32,963 nucleotides of DNA from Algoriphagus mannitolivorans DSM 15301. Lineage in GTDB: Bacteria > Bacteroidota > Bacteroidia > Cytophagales > Cyclobacteriaceae. A model generated the notes under the pieces. It made no database searches. It saw nothing but the letters and a program-made list of their open reading frames with translations, and was not told the DNA's origin. The stretch spans positions 1-32,963 of the forward strand of contig NZ_AUBV01000018.1 in NCBI RefSeq assembly GCF_000429425.1, read 5' to 3'. This document shows, in pieces, positions 5,445 to 13,241 of the stretch; position 1 is the stretch's first letter, and each line of letters opens with the position of its first letter. The translations under genes and the position numbers were made by a program.

Positions 5445-8207
5445 TAATTCTAAAGGAATCACCCGATAAATCGGTTCTCCATCTTGGGTTAACCCCTCGA
5501 TCCGAAGGTTAATTTTATCGGTTCCATAAGGGATATAAATCTTGGTTTGCAGATGACCATTTTCAACCTTTCCCAAAGGGTTAAAATATAGGGTAGCTTT
5601 GGGTCGGAGGTACTGGTCCATTGGAGGTACGTTTGGAAATTGGGAAAACCCCGTAAAACCACGGACTTTGAAAGTCTGAAACCCTTCCGAATTGAATTTT
5701 TTGCCCGAATCTGGTTCAAAACGGGACCCGTTTTTGGTCTCGATCATGATCACGCCTGCGTAGCCTGACATTCCGAAGACAACGTTGGAAATATTGTCAT
5801 TGTACACTTTGATGGACCTGAGTTGGGAAGGCTCATATGACAATATTCGATCCCGAAAATCAACCGGTTCCAAAAAAGGCATGCTCACCCCATCAATGAT
5901 CAACAAGGGTGAACCTGTTTTTTCTCCGAAGGTATAATTTCGAAACTTCAGGGTATTGATATTGAATCGGAGCAATCCCAGAATTTCTGCCCAGGTTTTG
6001 GTTTCCAAGTCTGCAGGCCCTACCTGTTGATTGGGTTCCCCATAACCATAATTCCGCTCTTCCATGGTTTCCCTCTCCTTTTCTCCCTCTTTCACAAATT
6101 CTTCGAGCAGGATAAAATCTCCAGCCAAATCCAGTAGGCTTTCAGCTTTGTCAGGAATCGTTTTCGTCGAATATTTTGCCCGGGGAAAAGACCCTCTGAA
6201 ATCAGGTCTATGAAAAGGAATCAGCTGCACCTTTCCCTTAGGACGAAGTTTATCATCCAAGGCTGCAATCGAAATAGTAGCCGTATCAAAAAACACCAGA
6301 CCTGTTGCCCAAAATCTCCCTGAGGAATCTGAATTGACCACGCCATAGTCCTCCAGATCTCCTTTGACCAATGTGATTTCTGCTGCTTTGGAGTCCTTTT
6401 TCTTTTCCGGGAAATATTGCCCTTCAATGGATATCCCATAGTCTATCGCATAGACGAGTTCGGTGTCAAAAGTCTCCGGCAAAGGCTCATCCAGCCATCG
6501 AAGGGAATTTTCAAGTCGGGTATTTGAATCCAATTCGATCGGAATATCCCCTTCCGTCGCAGATAAAATAACCTCTGCCTCCACGGGATTGTCGTACCCA
6601 TCTCTAAAATCTAAACTCAATTCCAAAACCCTGTAATTCAGAGAATCATTGATTTGAAATTGATGCTCCACTTTGATGTCTCCAAAAACTGCTTCCGAAA
6701 GGGATAATGAATTTACCATGGTCTCTTGTCTGGAAATCACCGGGAAAGGCAATTGAAAAATATCCTTTTCAGGGAAATTGAGGCCCCATCGAGTGTAAGC
6801 TCTCAATAGGTAATCTCCGGGTTCCAATGACTCCGGAAGCTTCATTCCTCCTTCTATTTTCCCTCTTTGAACCTGAAAAGTCTCCTGAAAAACGGGTTCC
6901 AATTTCGAATTCAAAATGTCCACGTGAACGACCCTACTGAGAGAGTCTTGCATCAAGGTATTCTGGTAGAGCATTCTACCTCCCAGCCAAAGGGTCTCTC
7001 CTGGATGATAAAAAGCCTTATTTAAACTAATCCAGGGCTTTTCACGAAGGTTATTCAGCATTTTATACCGACTTTGAAAGGTCACCAGATCCTCCACAAA
7101 GCCCTCAAAATTTTCATCAGGAATAAAGTCCAATGGCAAAGATCTCGCTAAGCGTTGTCTGCCCATATAGCCCGAGAGAACGAGTTGGGTGGGATGCATC
7201 AGGGTACCATTTCGGTCCACATCAAAATACCCTGAAGGGGCCACTAGCCAAGAAATGGCATGATAAATATTCGTGTAGTAATCACTGGGCCAAGGTTTGT
7301 TTTTGTGATGAACCTCTATCCTCCCGGGAAGAAAAATCCGGTAACTCCCGTTTCCTAAAGGCTTGGAATAAAGAGAATCCATCTTTATGGGAATGATGGA
7401 TTGGTTCAATTCTATCGTAAAGTCATTTGTCCTAACCCTCAATTCAGTTTCCTTGGGGGTCAAATACAGCTCAAATCCTTGACTAGTCGCATTTCGAAGT
7501 AAAAGAGAAAGTGCCAAATGCCTCACAGAATTCAGATAATTCAGCTCTTTCCCATCTTTCCACTCATTTTCCTGGGTTGAATTTTCTGGTTCAAGTTCTT
7601 TGTAAAAGGCTTGCCCAAAAAAGCGTGAGGCATTTCTGAGCATTCTAAAGTCTTGGAGGTAGAAGTCAATCTGATATCCCAAAGCCTTGTTTACAATTTT
7701 GAGGGGAAGCTGGGCAGAGGCTTGGGTATAATTGAATCCCTTATCTGGTTTGATGGTCTCAAAATCCAACACCCAAGGATTCAGTAGCTCGATATCTCGC
7801 CCATAGGGATCATCAGGCACGGCTAAAAATACTTCTTTGAATTTCTTCAGGTTCCGTTCCCACCCTCTATCCCGCTTTGCTTTCAATTCTACCTCCGAAA
7901 GCTGATCCTCCAAAAACACCAATTCAAAATTTTGAGTGTAGGATTGCCGGCCTTTTCTTTGAATCAAAACTGTAGCTGTCCGAAACCCTACAAAGGAAGC
8001 CACCAGTTCAAATTCTTCTGGGATATTCCCGGAAATCGAAAACTTCCCTTCCATATCCGTGGCAGCTCCCAAGGTGGAATTATTGATAAAGACATTGGCA
8101 AAAGGAAGTGGCTTACCTGTACCCTTCTCGGTTACTATTCCTGAGATAGTCTGAGCATTCAAGAAAGTAGAAAACAATAGCAATAGGCCAATCCAAAGGA
8201 ATCGCAT
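5430..8207 (-). CDS. Large exported protein: CarboxypepD-like domain, macroglobulin-like middle, TonB-plug-like C-terminus
   Basis: The protein has 925 residues. The ATG at 8205-8207 was chosen because a clear signal peptide follows (MRFLWIGLLLLFSTFLNAQ). A longer frame starts with TTG at 8309 and would hide it. Residues about 20-105 are a CarboxypepD-regulatory-like beta-sandwich (ISGIVTEKGTGKPLPFANV ... GFRTATV). Residues about 385-500 resemble an MG2-type macroglobulin domain (AFYHPGETLWLGG, then LEPGDYLLRAYT). Residues about 750-815 look like a SusC-type plug (PLLIIDGVSMPF ... GYAGVIMIETKNG). There is no 22-strand barrel, so it is not a transporter by itself. The final residues LELGIRN and the stop are encoded by TAATTCC repeats. 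It likely works at the cell envelope, and its partner is unknown. It is transcribed away from the small gene at 8419. Confidence 0.85.
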   Translation of the reverse strand: MRFLWIGLLLLFSTFLNAQTISGIVTEKGTGKPLPFANVFINNSTLGAATDMEGKFSISGNIPEEFELVASFVGFRTATVLIQRKGRQSYTQNFELVFLEDQLSEVELKAKRDRGWERNLKKFKEVFLAVPDDPYGRDIELLNPWVLDFETIKPDKGFNYTQASAQLPLKIVNKALGYQIDFYLQDFRMLRNASRFFGQAFYKELEPENSTQENEWKDGKELNYLNSVRHLALSLLLRNATSQGFELYLTPKETELRVRTNDFTIELNQSIIPIKMDSLYSKPLGNGSYRIFLPGRIEVHHKNKPWPSDYYTNIYHAISWLVAPSGYFDVDRNGTLMHPTQLVLSGYMGRQRLARSLPLDFIPDENFEGFVEDLVTFQSRYKMLNNLREKPWISLNKAFYHPGETLWLGGRMLYQNTLMQDSLSRVVHVDILNSKLEPVFQETFQVQRGKIEGGMKLPESLEPGDYLLRAYTRWGLNFPEKDIFQLPFPVISRQETMVNSLSLSEAVFGDIKVEHQFQINDSLNYRVLELSLDFRDGYDNPVEAEVILSATEGDIPIELDSNTRLENSLRWLDEPLPETFDTELVYAIDYGISIEGQYFPEKKKDSKAAEITLVKGDLEDYGVVNSDSSGRFWATGLVFFDTATISIAALDDKLRPKGKVQLIPFHRPDFRGSFPRAKYSTKTIPDKAESLLDLAGDFILLEEFVKEGEKERETMEERNYGYGEPNQQVGPADLETKTWAEILGLLRFNINTLKFRNYTFGEKTGSPLLIIDGVSMPFLEPVDFRDRILSYEPSQLRSIKVYNDNISNVVFGMSGYAGVIMIETKNGSRFEPDSGKKFNSEGFQTFKVRGFTGFSQFPNVPPMDQYLRPKATLYFNPLGKVENGHLQTKIYIPYGTDKINLRIEGLTQDGEPIYRVIPLELGIRN

Positions 8208-8418
8208 TCGAAACAGGTCTTTTGGGTAAAAGACTGAAACTAATCTTTTTCCGATAAAAATCCTTTCCACTGCTGTAATTCCCAACAGTGTCCATTTACC
8301 AGAACACAAGTGTTCGATATAGAACAGGACGAAATGGGAAAAATAGGTTTACCCGCCAAATAGGATGTTTTGCAGTCTTGGAACGTGCTTTGAATAGAAA
8401 GATCAAAACCACATTTAC

Positions 8419-8610
8419 ATGCTGACCTTTATTCTCTGGTGTATTCTTTTTGTGATCTGTTGGCCAATTGCTATTCTGGCCCTTTTCCTTTACCCGATTG
8501 TTTGGCTTTTACTATTGCCATTCCGGCTGTTGGGATTTGCTGTGGACCTGAGCTTTGACTTGGTTCGAAATATATTTATGCTGCCATTTCGGTTGGTGGG
8601 AGTGAAGTAA
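8419..8610 (+). CDS. Small hydrophobic membrane protein, 63 aa
   Basis: The start is MLTFILWCILFVICWPIAI. The first 38 residues form one long or two short membrane segments broken by a proline. An amphipathic stretch follows with two PFRL motifs (PFRLLGFAVD and PFRLVGVK). I believe tiny proteins of this kind are found in Bacteroidota, but I know no function. The ATG at 8419 is the only start. The gene stands alone and divergently from 5430-8207. The evidence is the regular hydrophobic pattern and the repeated PFRL motif rather than homology. Confidence 0.6.
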   Translation: MLTFILWCILFVICWPIAILALFLYPIVWLLLLPFRLLGFAVDLSFDLVRNIFMLPFRLVGVK

Positions 8611-8839
8611 GATGTCCGATGCTGGATGACCGATGCCGGGTGTTTCTTCATTGCGAGGGGCAATTGCTTATTTACTAAAATAAATGAAGACAAACTGCCC
8701 CGAAGAAATCTTAGGTTAATAAAAGACGGTCTGCTGATAAAATCTCCCACAGATCTACACAGCTAAAAATCACAGATGCCACAGGTTAATTTTCGATTCT
8801 TTGTAATCCCGAAACTGCTGACTGTCAACTGCCCACTGC
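8611..8839. other. Intergenic stretch with degenerate short repeats
   Basis: No gene is seen here. It holds imperfect GATGnCCGATG repeats near 8612-8642, CACAGAT/CACAGCT repeats near 8748-8785, and CTGCTGACTGTCAACTGCCCACTG-like short repeats (CTGnC units) near 8815-8840. Such low-complexity repeats are common between Bacteroidota genes. Confidence 0.5.
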
Positions 8840-10003
8840 TCAAGCCTCCCGTTTTCCCTCATACAAATCATACTTCAGCAATCGGCAGTCAATCGTTCCG
8901 TTCCAAAATTCCATTCTACGACTGGCCTTCAAACCGACTTTTTTGGCAAGCTCCAGATTTCCGGTGAAAATATATCCCCGATATCCAGCGCACTTCTGCT
9001 TCATGAAGTCTCCCATTCTTTTATAAGTAACCTCCAACTCGTCGTTTTCTCCCAATCTCTCCCCGTATTCGGGATTGAAGAAAATTACTCCTCTTGGCTT
9101 TTCTGGGATCTCTGTCTCAGCAAAATCACAGACCTGAAAGTCGATCATATGCTCCACCCCTGCGAAGGCTGCGTTTTCTCTCGCGAATGAAATCGCCTGA
9201 AGAGAAATATCTGAGGCAATAATCTTTACCCCAGGATCATGAATGATCTTGTTTTCCAGCTTTTTCTTTTTGGCTAGAAATGCCTCCGGCTGGTACCCAA
9301 GAATAAACTGAAAGGAATAAGTGTCGCGATACAAGCCAGGATATCTTTTGCTTGCCAATAAAGCGGCTTCAATGGCGACAGTTCCTGAGCCACACATAGG
9401 GTTGATAAATGGAACCCGAGTATTCCATTCCGTGGCAAAAATGGTAGAAGCGGCTAAAGCCTCCATCATAGGTGCTTTTCCGGGGATTTTGCGATAGCCA
9501 TGTTTGGCTAGAGTCTCTCCGGAAGTATTGATATAAACAGAGGCTTGAGTTTCTTTCCAATACACCTGAAAGACCAGCCCGATAAAATCCGAACCAGAGT
9601 CAGGTCTTCTGCCAAATTGATCCCTGAAACGATCCACAATGGCATCTTTTACCTTGACATTAACGATTAATGGTGTGGTAACCGATTCATTTTCCACGAC
9701 GGAATTCACCGAAAAGTAGCCATCGACATCCAGATATTCTTCCCAGGGGATCGCTTTAAATCTCCGGTAAATATCCTCGGCGGATCTCAAGTAAAAGGAT
9801 TTGATTTCATATAGAACTTGGGAAGCTGTCCGAAGATGAAGGTTGAGATCCATGCAATCTTCCAGAGAACCAACTAGTTCTATCCCCGTTCGGGTGACTT
9901 CTTTGGGAACAAATCCAAGTTCTCGGATTTCCTGCTCCAGATAGCTGACAGACCTGTCTTTGCAGGTGATAAATACTTTTCCTTTCTGATTAAAATCAAG
10001 CAT
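8840..10003 (-). CDS. THUMP-domain class I SAM-dependent RNA methyltransferase (RlmL N-terminal-like)
   Basis: This 387-residue enzyme is likely to make N2-methylguanosine in 23S rRNA, like the N-terminal half of E. coli RlmL. An N-terminal ferredoxin-like/THUMP region (about residues 1-160) is followed by a Rossmann methyltransferase domain. Motif I and its surroundings are visible as NPMCGSGTVAIEAAL (near residue 200). The catalytic motif IV appears as NPEYGERLG, where most relatives have NPPYGER. The ATG at 10001-10003 was chosen over a TTG two codons upstream. A TACCTTTG promoter element lies only 3 bases before that ATG, implying a leaderless or nearly leaderless transcript. The C-terminal half of RlmL (RlmK) is absent, which is normal for the short family. 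Confidence 0.9.
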   Translation of the reverse strand: MLDFNQKGKVFITCKDRSVSYLEQEIRELGFVPKEVTRTGIELVGSLEDCMDLNLHLRTASQVLYEIKSFYLRSAEDIYRRFKAIPWEEYLDVDGYFSVNSVVENESVTTPLIVNVKVKDAIVDRFRDQFGRRPDSGSDFIGLVFQVYWKETQASVYINTSGETLAKHGYRKIPGKAPMMEALAASTIFATEWNTRVPFINPMCGSGTVAIEAALLASKRYPGLYRDTYSFQFILGYQPEAFLAKKKKLENKIIHDPGVKIIASDISLQAISFARENAAFAGVEHMIDFQVCDFAETEIPEKPRGVIFFNPEYGERLGENDELEVTYKRMGDFMKQKCAGYRGYIFTGNLELAKKVGLKASRRMEFWNGTIDCRLLKYDLYEGKREA

Positions 10004-10006
10004 GCG

Positions 10007-10014
10007 CAAAGGTA
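10007..10014 (-). promoter_or_regulatory. Candidate -7 promoter element TACCTTTG of the methyltransferase gene
   Basis: The sequence on the minus strand is an exact match to the Bacteroidota -7 consensus TAnnTTTG and ends 3 bases before the ATG. A transcript starting a few bases downstream would have almost no leader. A convincing -33 element was not found. Confidence 0.4.
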
Positions 10015-10087
10015 ATCAAACCTCCTTTGGATTCATTTGAAAGCCTTGAAATACCCTACCACTTATCCTAAAATCCTGAAAATACTC

Positions 10088-10103
10088 GCAAACGATTGCG
10101 TAA
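10088..10103. promoter_or_regulatory. Candidate LacI-family operator 1 (DUF1080 gene)
   Basis: GCAAACGATTGCGTAA is a near-palindrome with a central CG, the hallmark of LacI-type operators. It shares 14 of 16 positions with operator 2. It lies 71 bases before the ATG at 10175 and inside an over-extended frame, which supports the later start. Confidence 0.7.
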
Positions 10104-10174
10104 ATTGGAATTCAAACTCATTGTCTTCCGAAGCTTTAATCGGGAATTTTACCTCAGACCCTAACTCAAAAAAT

Positions 10175-11557
10175 ATGAAACATAAGAATCGATTCTTAAT
10201 CTTTTCACTCTCCCTATTGACCACTTGGGCATGCGCTCAAAAAGCTGATAAAGGCGACGGCTGGAAAAACCTTTTCAACGGTAAAGATCTCAGCGGCTGG
10301 AAAGCTGTAGCTGGTACCGCCACCTTTGAAGTTGTCGATGGAGAAATAATAGGTACCGCTGTGGCCGGATCTCCCAATACGTTTTTGATCACAGAGGAAA
10401 CATACGGGGATTTCATTTTGGAATTGGAGCTGAAAGTGGAGCATGTCAGCAGCAACTCAGGAATCATGGCAAGAGGACAATTTGATCCTGCGGCCCGAGA
10501 AGGAAAAGGATTGGTATTCGGATATCAAATAGAAGCAGACCCATCAGAGCGAGCATGGTCTGCCGGAATCTACGATGAAGCCAGAAGAGGTTGGTTGTAT
10601 CCTGTGGACTTAAATCCGGAAGCAAAACCCCTTTTTAAGTTGGGAGAATACAATCACTATCGAATTGAAGCCATTGGCGATGAAATTAAGACTTGGTTGA
10701 ATGGACAGGAAGTAGCCTATGTGGTGGATGACATGGACAAGACGGGATTTATCGGGCTGCAAGTGCACAGCATCAGCAAGCCGGAATTTGCCGGAAACAA
10801 GACTTACTTCCGAAATGTGAAAATCCAAACTGAAAATCTGCAGCCAAAACCATTCAACAAAGACCTTCCAGTAGTCAACAACCGTCTGAATGAATTGACA
10901 GAATACGAAAAGGCCAATGGCTGGAAATTGCTTTTCAACGGTGAAAATAGCGAGGGTTGGGTAGGTGCTTACAAAGATGCTTTTCCTACCGGTGGCTGGT
11001 CCATCCAAAACGGAATTTTAACCATTGCAAAAACTGATGGCAGTGAATCCAGAAATGCCGGTGATATTGTCACTACGGAGCAATTTTCAGCATTTGACCT
11101 TGCCTTTGATTTCAAATTGACCGAAGGAGCAAACAGTGGTGTGAAGTACTTCGTGACTCTTTCTGAAGGAAACAAAGGATCAGCAATTGGTTTGGAATAC
11201 CAGATTTTGGATGACCAAAGACATCCCGATGCCAAAATGGGAAGAGACGGGAACAGAACCCTTTCTTCCTTATATGACCTAATCACCTCCAGTAAGCAAC
11301 CTCGATTCGTCCGTCCTATCGGAGAATGGAACAAAGGCCGAGTTGTGGTATATCCTGATAACCGAGTAGAGCATTATATCAATGGAGTGAAAGTAGTCGA
11401 ATACGTAAGAGGATCTCAGGAATTCAAGGATCTGGTTGCGATTTCCAAGTATAAAATTTGGGAAAATTTCGGTGAAGCCCCTCAAGGACACATTCTGCTT
11501 CAGGACCATGGAGATGAGGTCAGCTTTAAAAACATCAAAATCAAAACTTTAAAATAA
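10175..11557 (+). CDS. Tandem DUF1080 protein (3-keto-glycoside hydrolase-like), exported
   Basis: The 461-residue protein starts at the ATG at 10175, which gives a signal peptide ending TTWAC-AQ. Cys20 may be lipidated, although the lipobox is not ideal. Two DUF1080 (3-keto-disaccharide hydrolase) domains follow: residues about 28-225, opening NLFNGKDLSGW, and about 240-460, opening LLFNGENSEGW. DUF1080 proteins are concanavalin-like beta-sandwiches, and characterised members cleave glycosides that were first oxidised at C3. Both halves contain the SNSGI/ANSGV segment and a Y-Q-I pattern (GYQIEAD, EYQILDD) typical of the fold. The gene is followed after 21 bases by an exported Gfo/Idh/MocA oxidoreductase, the expected C3-oxidising partner, and is preceded by a LacI operator. 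The substrate is inferred, not seen. Confidence 0.88.
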   Translation: MKHKNRFLIFSLSLLTTWACAQKADKGDGWKNLFNGKDLSGWKAVAGTATFEVVDGEIIGTAVAGSPNTFLITEETYGDFILELELKVEHVSSNSGIMARGQFDPAAREGKGLVFGYQIEADPSERAWSAGIYDEARRGWLYPVDLNPEAKPLFKLGEYNHYRIEAIGDEIKTWLNGQEVAYVVDDMDKTGFIGLQVHSISKPEFAGNKTYFRNVKIQTENLQPKPFNKDLPVVNNRLNELTEYEKANGWKLLFNGENSEGWVGAYKDAFPTGGWSIQNGILTIAKTDGSESRNAGDIVTTEQFSAFDLAFDFKLTEGANSGVKYFVTLSEGNKGSAIGLEYQILDDQRHPDAKMGRDGNRTLSSLYDLITSSKQPRFVRPIGEWNKGRVVVYPDNRVEHYINGVKVVEYVRGSQEFKDLVAISKYKIWENFGEAPQGHILLQDHGDEVSFKNIKIKTLK

Positions 11558-11578
11558 TTCCTTTAAACCCAAAATACC

Positions 11579-12928
11579 ATGGCTAAATCAGATCGAAGAG
11601 AGTTTATCAAGAAAAGTGCAGCTGCAGGTTTGGGGATCTCAGCATTAGGCTCTTTGGCTTTTTCCCCTAAGTCCTATGCCCGCATCATAGGCGCAAACGA
11701 TAGATTGAATGTAGCTATAGCAGGTTTAGGACGAAGACTTGGAGCATTCTATGAGCCCATTGGCTTAAAATCCAGCAATGTCAACCTACTTTATCTCTGT
11801 GATGCAATGCAATCTCAGATGCCAAAGGCAGCGAAAAATTTTGAGAAATGGATCGACTATAAGCCTAAGCAGGAGCAAAACATTCTGAAGGTCTTGGATG
11901 ACAAAGAGGTCGATGTACTCATCAATGCCACTCCGGACCACTGGCATGCCCCGGGTACCTGGCTTGCTTTGGAAAGAGGAAAGCATGTCTATGTAGAAAA
12001 GCCATGTTCACACAATCCTTGGGAAGGAGAATTACTGATCGCTTTTCAAAAAAAATACAACCGAGTGGTGCAAATGGGGAACCAGCAGCGCTCTGCCCCA
12101 GAAAGTAGAGAGATCATTGCCGCCATCCACAACGGAGCTATAGGAAAGGTCTATATGGCAAAGGCTTTTTACAGCAATAACAGAGGCGTTGTTCCTAATC
12201 CAGTTCAACAGGCTGCTCCAGCAGGTTTGGATTGGGAATTATTCCAGGGACCGGCTCCCCGAAAACCATACATGCATGACACCTGGGACTACAATTGGCA
12301 CTGGTACGGCTGGGACTATGGCACCGCCGAAACCGGCAACAATGCCACCCATGAACTGGATGTAGCCAGATGGGCCCTTCAGGTCTCCTACCCTTCTGAG
12401 GTTTCGGTTGTTTCGGGAAAAATGCATTACCCCGAAGACGGCTGGACCATGTATGATACGATGGACGCTACCTTCAAATTTGGTGAGAACAAAATCATCC
12501 AATGGGAAGGAAAAAGCCGGAACAACTACAAGACCTACGGTTCAGATCGAGGTACAATCATCTACGGTACAGAGGGCTCTGTTTATGTGGACCGTGGAGG
12601 ATATAAGCAATTTGACCGAACCGGAAAAGAAGTAAAATCCAACCTTGCTAGCAATAATGAAGGTGGAACGGTGCTCGGAGGTGGCGGGGATATGAGTACC
12701 ACCCATGTGGTCAACTTCTTCAATGCCGTTCGTGGTTTGGAAAAGCAAAATTCCACCATTGAAGAAGGAGCGGTATCCACACTGCTTTGTCATTTGGCCA
12801 ATATTTCAAGCCGAACCGGCGAAATGCTACGCTGTGACCCAAGCAATGGACACATCACTAATTCTCAAAAAGCCATGGCGCTTTGGAAAAGAGAATATGA
12901 AAAAGGTTGGGAACCACCCAAAGTTTGA
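11579..12928 (+). CDS. Exported Gfo/Idh/MocA-family oxidoreductase
   Basis: This 449-residue NAD(P)-dependent sugar dehydrogenase family protein begins SDRREFIKKSAAAGLGISAL, a twin-arginine (Tat) signal, so it is probably folded with cofactor before export. The nucleotide-binding segment NVAIAGLGRR (near residues 42-51) shows a GxGxR form in place of the usual GxGxxG. The EKP of the family is present as VYVEKPCSHNPWE (near residues 139-151) and is followed by the alpha/beta C-terminal domain. A conserved TPDHWHA segment matches exported family members. With the DUF1080 gene 21 bases upstream it suggests oxidation of a glycoside at C3 followed by cleavage. A strong terminator (12969-13006) ends the two-gene unit. 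Confidence 0.9.
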   Translation: MAKSDRREFIKKSAAAGLGISALGSLAFSPKSYARIIGANDRLNVAIAGLGRRLGAFYEPIGLKSSNVNLLYLCDAMQSQMPKAAKNFEKWIDYKPKQEQNILKVLDDKEVDVLINATPDHWHAPGTWLALERGKHVYVEKPCSHNPWEGELLIAFQKKYNRVVQMGNQQRSAPESREIIAAIHNGAIGKVYMAKAFYSNNRGVVPNPVQQAAPAGLDWELFQGPAPRKPYMHDTWDYNWHWYGWDYGTAETGNNATHELDVARWALQVSYPSEVSVVSGKMHYPEDGWTMYDTMDATFKFGENKIIQWEGKSRNNYKTYGSDRGTIIYGTEGSVYVDRGGYKQFDRTGKEVKSNLASNNEGGTVLGGGGDMSTTHVVNFFNAVRGLEKQNSTIEEGAVSTLLCHLANISSRTGEMLRCDPSNGHITNSQKAMALWKREYEKGWEPPKV

Positions 12929-12968
12929 TAAAAGTGCATAATTGATTGGTTTTCTTAACTTTCTAAAC

Positions 12969-13006
12969 ACCTGGGTTTGCTTCAAGCCCAGGTATTTTTT
13001 TGTTTT
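12969..13006 (+). terminator. Rho-independent terminator after the oxidoreductase gene
   Basis: ACCTGGG ... CCCAGGT with further inner TTG/CAA pairing is followed by ATTTTTTTG and more T residues. Confidence 0.9.
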
Positions 13007-13089
13007 TACTTATCACAAAAAGATTACTTCCTGGCTTTTTCCAAAATAAGTGTCTTCTATTAAGGGACATACCCAAATAATAATTGCTC

Positions 13090-13105
13090 GCAATCGATTC
13101 CGTAA
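13090..13105. promoter_or_regulatory. Candidate LacI-family operator 2 (susCD)
   Basis: GCAATCGATTCCGTAA contains the central ATCGAT palindrome and matches the operators at 10088 and 19145. It lies 136 bases before the susC start codon. Confidence 0.72.
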
Positions 13106-13241
13106 TTCAAACGTTTGGGGGATTGATAAGCACCCTCCTTCTATCTACCTTTTAGCTAGTATTTAAGTCTTTTTTTTCCGCCTATAACCAATTCGGAAAA
13201 CTGAGGAACCTAAACTATCTATAACAATAACCCCTATAACT

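Larger units (their letters stand above)
12929..13241. other. Intergenic region before susC
   Basis: These 313 bases hold the terminator of the preceding operon (12969-13006), LacI operator 2 (13090-13105) and a 136-base untranslated leader to the susC ATG. No further gene is seen. Confidence 0.8.

Noticed and set aside
8208..8309. 34 extra N-terminal codons of the large exported protein from a TTG
   Set aside because: They precede and would mask a clear signal peptide that starts at the ATG at 8207.
10037..10174. 46 extra N-terminal codons of the DUF1080 protein from a TTG
   Set aside because: The stretch contains the LacI operator, and the signal peptide starts at 10175.
10214..11509. Several antisense frames of 76-132 codons within the DUF1080 gene
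   Set aside because: They are shadows of codon bias in a strongly supported gene on the other strand.
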